Origin: Flavobacteriales bacterium UBA7690
GTDB lineage: Bacteria; Bacteroidota; Bacteroidia; Flavobacteriales_F; PHOS-HE28
Direction of reading: 5' to 3'
Length of the DNA: 14,970 bases
Assembly: GCA_002482775.1 (NCBI GenBank)
Contig: DLGQ01000058.1
Location: 1 to 14,970, forward strand
Each line of letters opens with the position of its first letter. Position 1 is the first letter of the stretch. Of this stretch, positions 11,738 to 14,970 are shown one piece after another. Position numbers and translations under genes: made by a program. The notes under the pieces were generated by a model. The model was not told the origin of the DNA, made no database searches, and saw only the letters and a list, made by a program, of their open reading frames with translations.

Positions 11738-14700
11738 ATGGACAAAACCTACGCGATACCCGACTTCCTTATGCGCCACGCCAGGCGAATAGGATCGGCA
11801 ACACTCGTTAGTGCGTTGCTGCTCGCTAATGCTGCTGCGCAGAACGTGAGCCTCTATTCCTTCAGCTCATCTGGCGGCGGAACACTTGACCCTATGAGCA
11901 GTGCAAGCGTCCTCATCGGATCCGGCCAGGACGACACTCCCTCGTCGGTAACGGGCATCGGGTTCGCCTTCAACTACGAAGGGACCAACTACACGGACTT
12001 CTCGGTCAATTCCAACGGAGGAATGAAACTCGGAGGCTCGCAGATCAGCGGCAGCGCCATCAATTTCAACCTGACCTCGAACCCACTGGTGCTTCTGCCC
12101 TACAGCGGTGACGGTACCACCGCGAACGGAAGTGTGACCACAGCGCTCACGGGTACATCACCGAACCAGATCCGCGTGGTCCAGTGGAACGTCGGCATGG
12201 ACTACTCTGTCTCATCGGCCAACTGCCTATACCAAGTATGGCTCTATGAAGGCAGTAACGTGATCGAATTCCGCTATGGTGCAGGCGCGCCGAGCGGCTC
12301 GTTCTCGGGCGGCATTCAGGTGGCCATCACCGGCGCCACCGCCACGAACTATTTGAACGTGCTCTCCAACCTGACGGCGAGCACAAGCAACACCACCTTG
12401 TTCACCACTACCAATGCCTGGCCTGGCAACGGCACCATCCTCACCTTCAGCCCACCTGCACCTTGCACACCACCGCCGGCACCTGGCCAAACCGTAGCAT
12501 CGATCAGCTCCGGCTGTTCCGGTTTCTCCAGCGCGCTAAGCTTGCAGAACAACACTCCGGGCTCAGGCGTCTCCTACCAATGGCAGTCCAGCCCGAATGG
12601 CGTGGACACTTGGACGAACGTGGGTGCTAACAGCGCCACCTACACGACCGCAGCGCTCTCCACCACGACCTGGTTCCAGTGCTTGGTAACATGCAGCACA
12701 GGTCCAAGCACGGTGAACAGCACACCTGTCCAACTCACCGTTTCCGAACCGGCAGCCACGTACTTCAACTACGCCGGTGCGCAGTACAGCGAAGCCTTCA
12801 GCACATGGGGTAACCGTTGCAGCACAGGCGATGTGCCTTCGTTGGCTTCCAACCACTGGAAGAACACGCCTGCCTTCGGCGCTGGTACCTGGCGTGCGAG
12901 TAACACCACGCAAGTAGCAGCCGGTTGGAACAATGTGAGCGGAGGGTTCTTCGTCACTACCGTAGCACCGAACGCGAACGCTGTAGCTGTAACACTTCCT
13001 GCAGCGCGCTTCCACAGCCGGCAAGGCGGCTCTGTTGTGGGCACCATGGACTTCCATGTGGACATGTCCGCCGGTACCGGTAGCGAAATGGTCCGCTTCG
13101 AATACATCAACTCCGCAGGTGGCGGCAACATGGGTGTTTGGGTCTCTACCAACGGCGGCACGAGCTTCACGCAAGTAGGCGCCACGTTGACCACCACCGC
13201 GATCAACACTTGGGAGACCAAGGAATTCACCATCGGTTCCACTTCGGCCACAACGGTGATCCGCCTGCGTGGCACGGCCAGTGCAGCCGCCAGTGGGAAC
13301 GATATAGGCGTGGACAATTTCCGGATCATCCCAGCAGTGACATGTGCTGCTCCAACGGCTCCAGCAGCCGCGGTGGTGGGTGCAGGTGCGGTCGATATCA
13401 GTTGGACCTGCGCTTCCTGCACGGGAACCTACTTCGTTGAGTACGGAGCATCGGGCTTCACGCTCGGCACGGGCACCGTGGCAGGTCCGTTCACCAACAG
13501 CCCCGCTTCCATCACGGGTCTTGCCAACGGGAACTACCAGGCCTACGTGCGCCAGAACTGCGGCGTGGCCGGTACCAGCACCAATGCCGGTCCCATGAAC
13601 TTCTCCATCGTGGCCGGTGACTTCTGCGCTTCGGCGATCAACTTCGCTGGATCGAACGCGAGCGATACCCCTACCACGCCATCGGGAACGACCGCCAACG
13701 CGACCAACACCTATAGCTCCACCTTCTGCGCACCCAGCGCCCCAGGCCCGGATGCGGTGCTCTACCATGATGTGGATGCTGGCGCAACGCTCTCCTTCAC
13801 GATCCAGAACCTCGGTGGCGGCGGCATGGTGCTCCGCTACGGTGGTGCTTGCCCAGGTGATGTGCAACTCGGATGCGGCGCGAGCTATTTCACGACCGCT
13901 CCGCTAGCTGATGAGAACGGACAAGTGACCTGGACCAACACGACCTGCACCACGCAGCGGGTATACATGCAAGTTGAAGGTGCTGGCGCGGGTGGACCAT
14001 TCTACATCTGGAACTACAGTTACGTGACGGGAGCTCCACCATGCAATGAAGTGAGCAACGTATCCGCCAGCATCACCAGCAGCTCTACCGCAAGTATCAA
14101 CTGGGATGCGACGTGCAGCGGAAACGTGATCGTGGAATACGGACCGACCGGCTTCACCCCGGGCGCAGGTGCCACGGCGGGCGCAGGCACTGCCGTTGCT
14201 GTGAACGGGACCACGACCGCATTGGCAGGCTTGGACCTGGATGTGACCTACGATGTGTACGTACGCAACGATTGCGGTGCTGGCCAGTACAGCACCAACG
14301 GTACGCCGATCCAATTCACCATCATCAACGGCGATGATTGCACCCGTGTGATCGACCTCTCTGCAGAGACCAGCCCTTTCTTCGGCACTACGACCGGGGC
14401 GAGCAACGCGGTATCCGTGCATGATTGTGGAACCTTCAACGGTGGTGATATCCTGCTCTCCTACCCTGTTGGCGATGGTGCCACGATCTCCTTCTTCGCC
14501 GCGCACGACTACGCTGCCACGGTCTCGGTGAACTACGGCCCCAGTTGCCCCGGAAGCAACACCCTTATCTGCGAGAACGACCTCTCTGAATTCAGCTGGA
14601 CCAATACAACCGGATCAACACAGACCGTGTATTGGATCCAGGATGGCAGTACCGAAGGTGACTTCTCCTTGGAGTGGATCTATGAACCACCATGCAACAA

Positions 14701-14970
14701 CGACATCACGCTCGAGTTCCGTTCCGATGCGCCCAACCAGACGACCTGGGAGATCCGCGATGCCAACACCAATTCCGTTGTACGCAGCGGTGGCCCTTTG
14801 AACGGCAGCCCGGAAACGAACAGCACCTGTTTGCCTGATGGTTGCTACGTCCTACGTGTGTTAGATAGTGGCGGAGATGGCATGATCGGCGGCGGATACG
14901 TTCTGCGCATAGCTGGCGACAACCTCCGTATCATCGACAATACCGGCAACTTCAGCAGCGGCTCCGTGAG
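11738..14970 (+). CDS. Giant exported adhesin-like protein, N-terminal 1077 residues (3' end outside window)
   Basis: The frame is open from the ATG at 11738 to the window edge. Residues 1-34 include a signal peptide (RHARRIGSATLVSALLLA, cleavage before Q35). ATGs at 11654 and 11771 are in frame; 11771 gives the shortest signal peptide, and 11654 lies inside a leader stem. Domains: a beta-sandwich (about 38-240) with FAFNYEGTNYTDFSVNSNGG, common in T9SS cargo; a Pro-rich linker (238-248); an Ig-like domain (249-338) with SYQWQSS and two Cys; and a MAM/jelly-roll-like domain (342-532) ending GNDIGVDNFRI. Then come two tandem modules (536-768 and 769-985), each FN3-like (VEYG, YVR-(N/D)CG) plus a PPC-like beta domain. 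A last module (986 on) has WEIRD and LDSGGDGMIGGGY. A T9SS sorting domain is expected downstream but unseen. No catalytic motif; cell-surface adhesion is the likely role. Confidence 0.88.
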   Translation, partial: MDKTYAIPDFLMRHARRIGSATLVSALLLANAAAQNVSLYSFSSSGGGTLDPMSSASVLIGSGQDDTPSSVTGIGFAFNYEGTNYTDFSVNSNGGMKLGGSQISGSAINFNLTSNPLVLLPYSGDGTTANGSVTTALTGTSPNQIRVVQWNVGMDYSVSSANCLYQVWLYEGSNVIEFRYGAGAPSGSFSGGIQVAITGATATNYLNVLSNLTASTSNTTLFTTTNAWPGNGTILTFSPPAPCTPPPAPGQTVASISSGCSGFSSALSLQNNTPGSGVSYQWQSSPNGVDTWTNVGANSATYTTAALSTTTWFQCLVTCSTGPSTVNSTPVQLTVSEPAATYFNYAGAQYSEAFSTWGNRCSTGDVPSLASNHWKNTPAFGAGTWRASNTTQVAAGWNNVSGGFFVTTVAPNANAVAVTLPAARFHSRQGGSVVGTMDFHVDMSAGTGSEMVRFEYINSAGGGNMGVWVSTNGGTSFTQVGATLTTTAINTWETKEFTIGSTSATTVIRLRGTASAAASGNDIGVDNFRIIPAVTCAAPTAPAAAVVGAGAVDISWTCASCTGTYFVEYGASGFTLGTGTVAGPFTNSPASITGLANGNYQAYVRQNCGVAGTSTNAGPMNFSIVAGDFCASAINFAGSNASDTPTTPSGTTANATNTYSSTFCAPSAPGPDAVLYHDVDAGATLSFTIQNLGGGGMVLRYGGACPGDVQLGCGASYFTTAPLADENGQVTWTNTTCTTQRVYMQVEGAGAGGPFYIWNYSYVTGAPPCNEVSNVSASITSSSTASINWDATCSGNVIVEYGPTGFTPGAGATAGAGTAVAVNGTTTALAGLDLDVTYDVYVRNDCGAGQYSTNGTPIQFTIINGDDCTRVIDLSAETSPFFGTTTGASNAVSVHDCGTFNGGDILLSYPVGDGATISFFAAHDYAATVSVNYGPSCPGSNTLICENDLSEFSWTNTTGSTQTVYWIQDGSTEGDFSLEWIYEPPCNNDITLEFRSDAPNQTTWEIRDANTNSVVRSGGPLNGSPETNSTCLPDGCYVLRVLDSGGDGMIGGGYVLRIAGDNLRIIDNTGNFSSGSV
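13343..14692 (+). repeat. Two tandem FN3-plus-beta-sandwich modules inside the giant gene
   Basis: Unit 1 is 13343-14041 (233 codons) and unit 2 is 14042-14692 (217 codons). Shared landmarks in order are VEYGASGFTLGTGT / VEYGPTGFTPGAGA, YVRQNCG / YVRNDCG, GACPGDVQLGC / PSCPGSNTLIC, TWTNTTCTTQRVY / SWTNTTGSTQTVY, and a closing aromatic strand with PPC. The units are clearly homologous in protein but diverged in DNA, so the duplication is not recent. The module at 14693 onward starts with the same CN pair but is a different fold. Confidence 0.75.

Noticed and set aside
11508..11930. Shared 13-mer GGATCCGGCCAGG at 11508-11520 and 11918-11930
   Set aside because: One copy is in a terminator-like stem, the other encodes GSGQ in the giant protein; there is no flanking similarity, so a chance match in GC-rich DNA is likely.
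12563..13867. Minus-strand open frame (434 codons), the longest complete one in the 3' part
   Set aside because: Antisense to the giant exported gene, which is open to the window edge with clear domains and a signal peptide; the minus frame is Arg/Gly/Cys-rich shadow.
1..14970. CRISPR arrays, tRNA or rRNA genes, insertion sequences, phage genes or toxin-antitoxin pairs
   Set aside because: No regularly spaced direct repeats in non-coding DNA, no cloverleaf-like sequence, no transposase or integrase motifs and no small gene pairs were seen.

Overview
The window looks like a chromosomal piece of a GC-rich member of the Bacteroidota, most likely Flavobacteriales-like. The evidence is three kinds of gene: LytS-type histidine kinases paired with LytTR response regulators, large secreted multidomain proteins ending in type IX secretion system (T9SS) sorting domains of both type A and type B, and start codons without clear Shine-Dalgarno sequences. 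The lineage assignment is inference; the sequence contains no rRNA.

Layout, all genes on the + strand. (1) 1-697: the 3' end of thyA and complete folA, overlapping by 4 bases. (2) 952-5145: two tandem paralogous two-component systems, each a four-helix membrane histidine kinase overlapping a LytTR response regulator by about 30 bases. A 370-base non-coding gap separates the pairs. (3) 5237-11452: three complete exported proteins. The first is a propeller-like protein with one PKD domain and a type A sorting domain. The second has five PKD domains and a type B (gliding-motility-associated) sorting domain. The third is a choice-of-anchor-L protein with a type B sorting domain. (4) 11738 to the window edge: the first 1077 residues of a very large exported adhesin-like protein built from beta-sandwich and FN3-like modules. 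Its 3' end lies outside the window.

How they may work together: thyA and folA form the usual dTMP/tetrahydrofolate pair. The two LytS/LytTR systems arose by duplication and sit directly upstream of T9SS cargo genes, so control of cell-surface proteins by these systems is plausible but not shown. The non-coding DNA is unusually structured. A 16-bp hairpin lies directly in front of the first kinase gene. An 11-mer (CAACAAAAGCT) and a C-rich box occur upstream of both the first kinase and the giant adhesin-like gene. A short conserved block precedes both kinase genes. A perfect 10-bp hairpin lies at the start of the five-PKD gene. I see no CRISPR array, tRNA, insertion sequence or prophage. No clearly new enzymatic system is visible; the most original signals are these leader structures and the exact 84-residue PKD periodicity.
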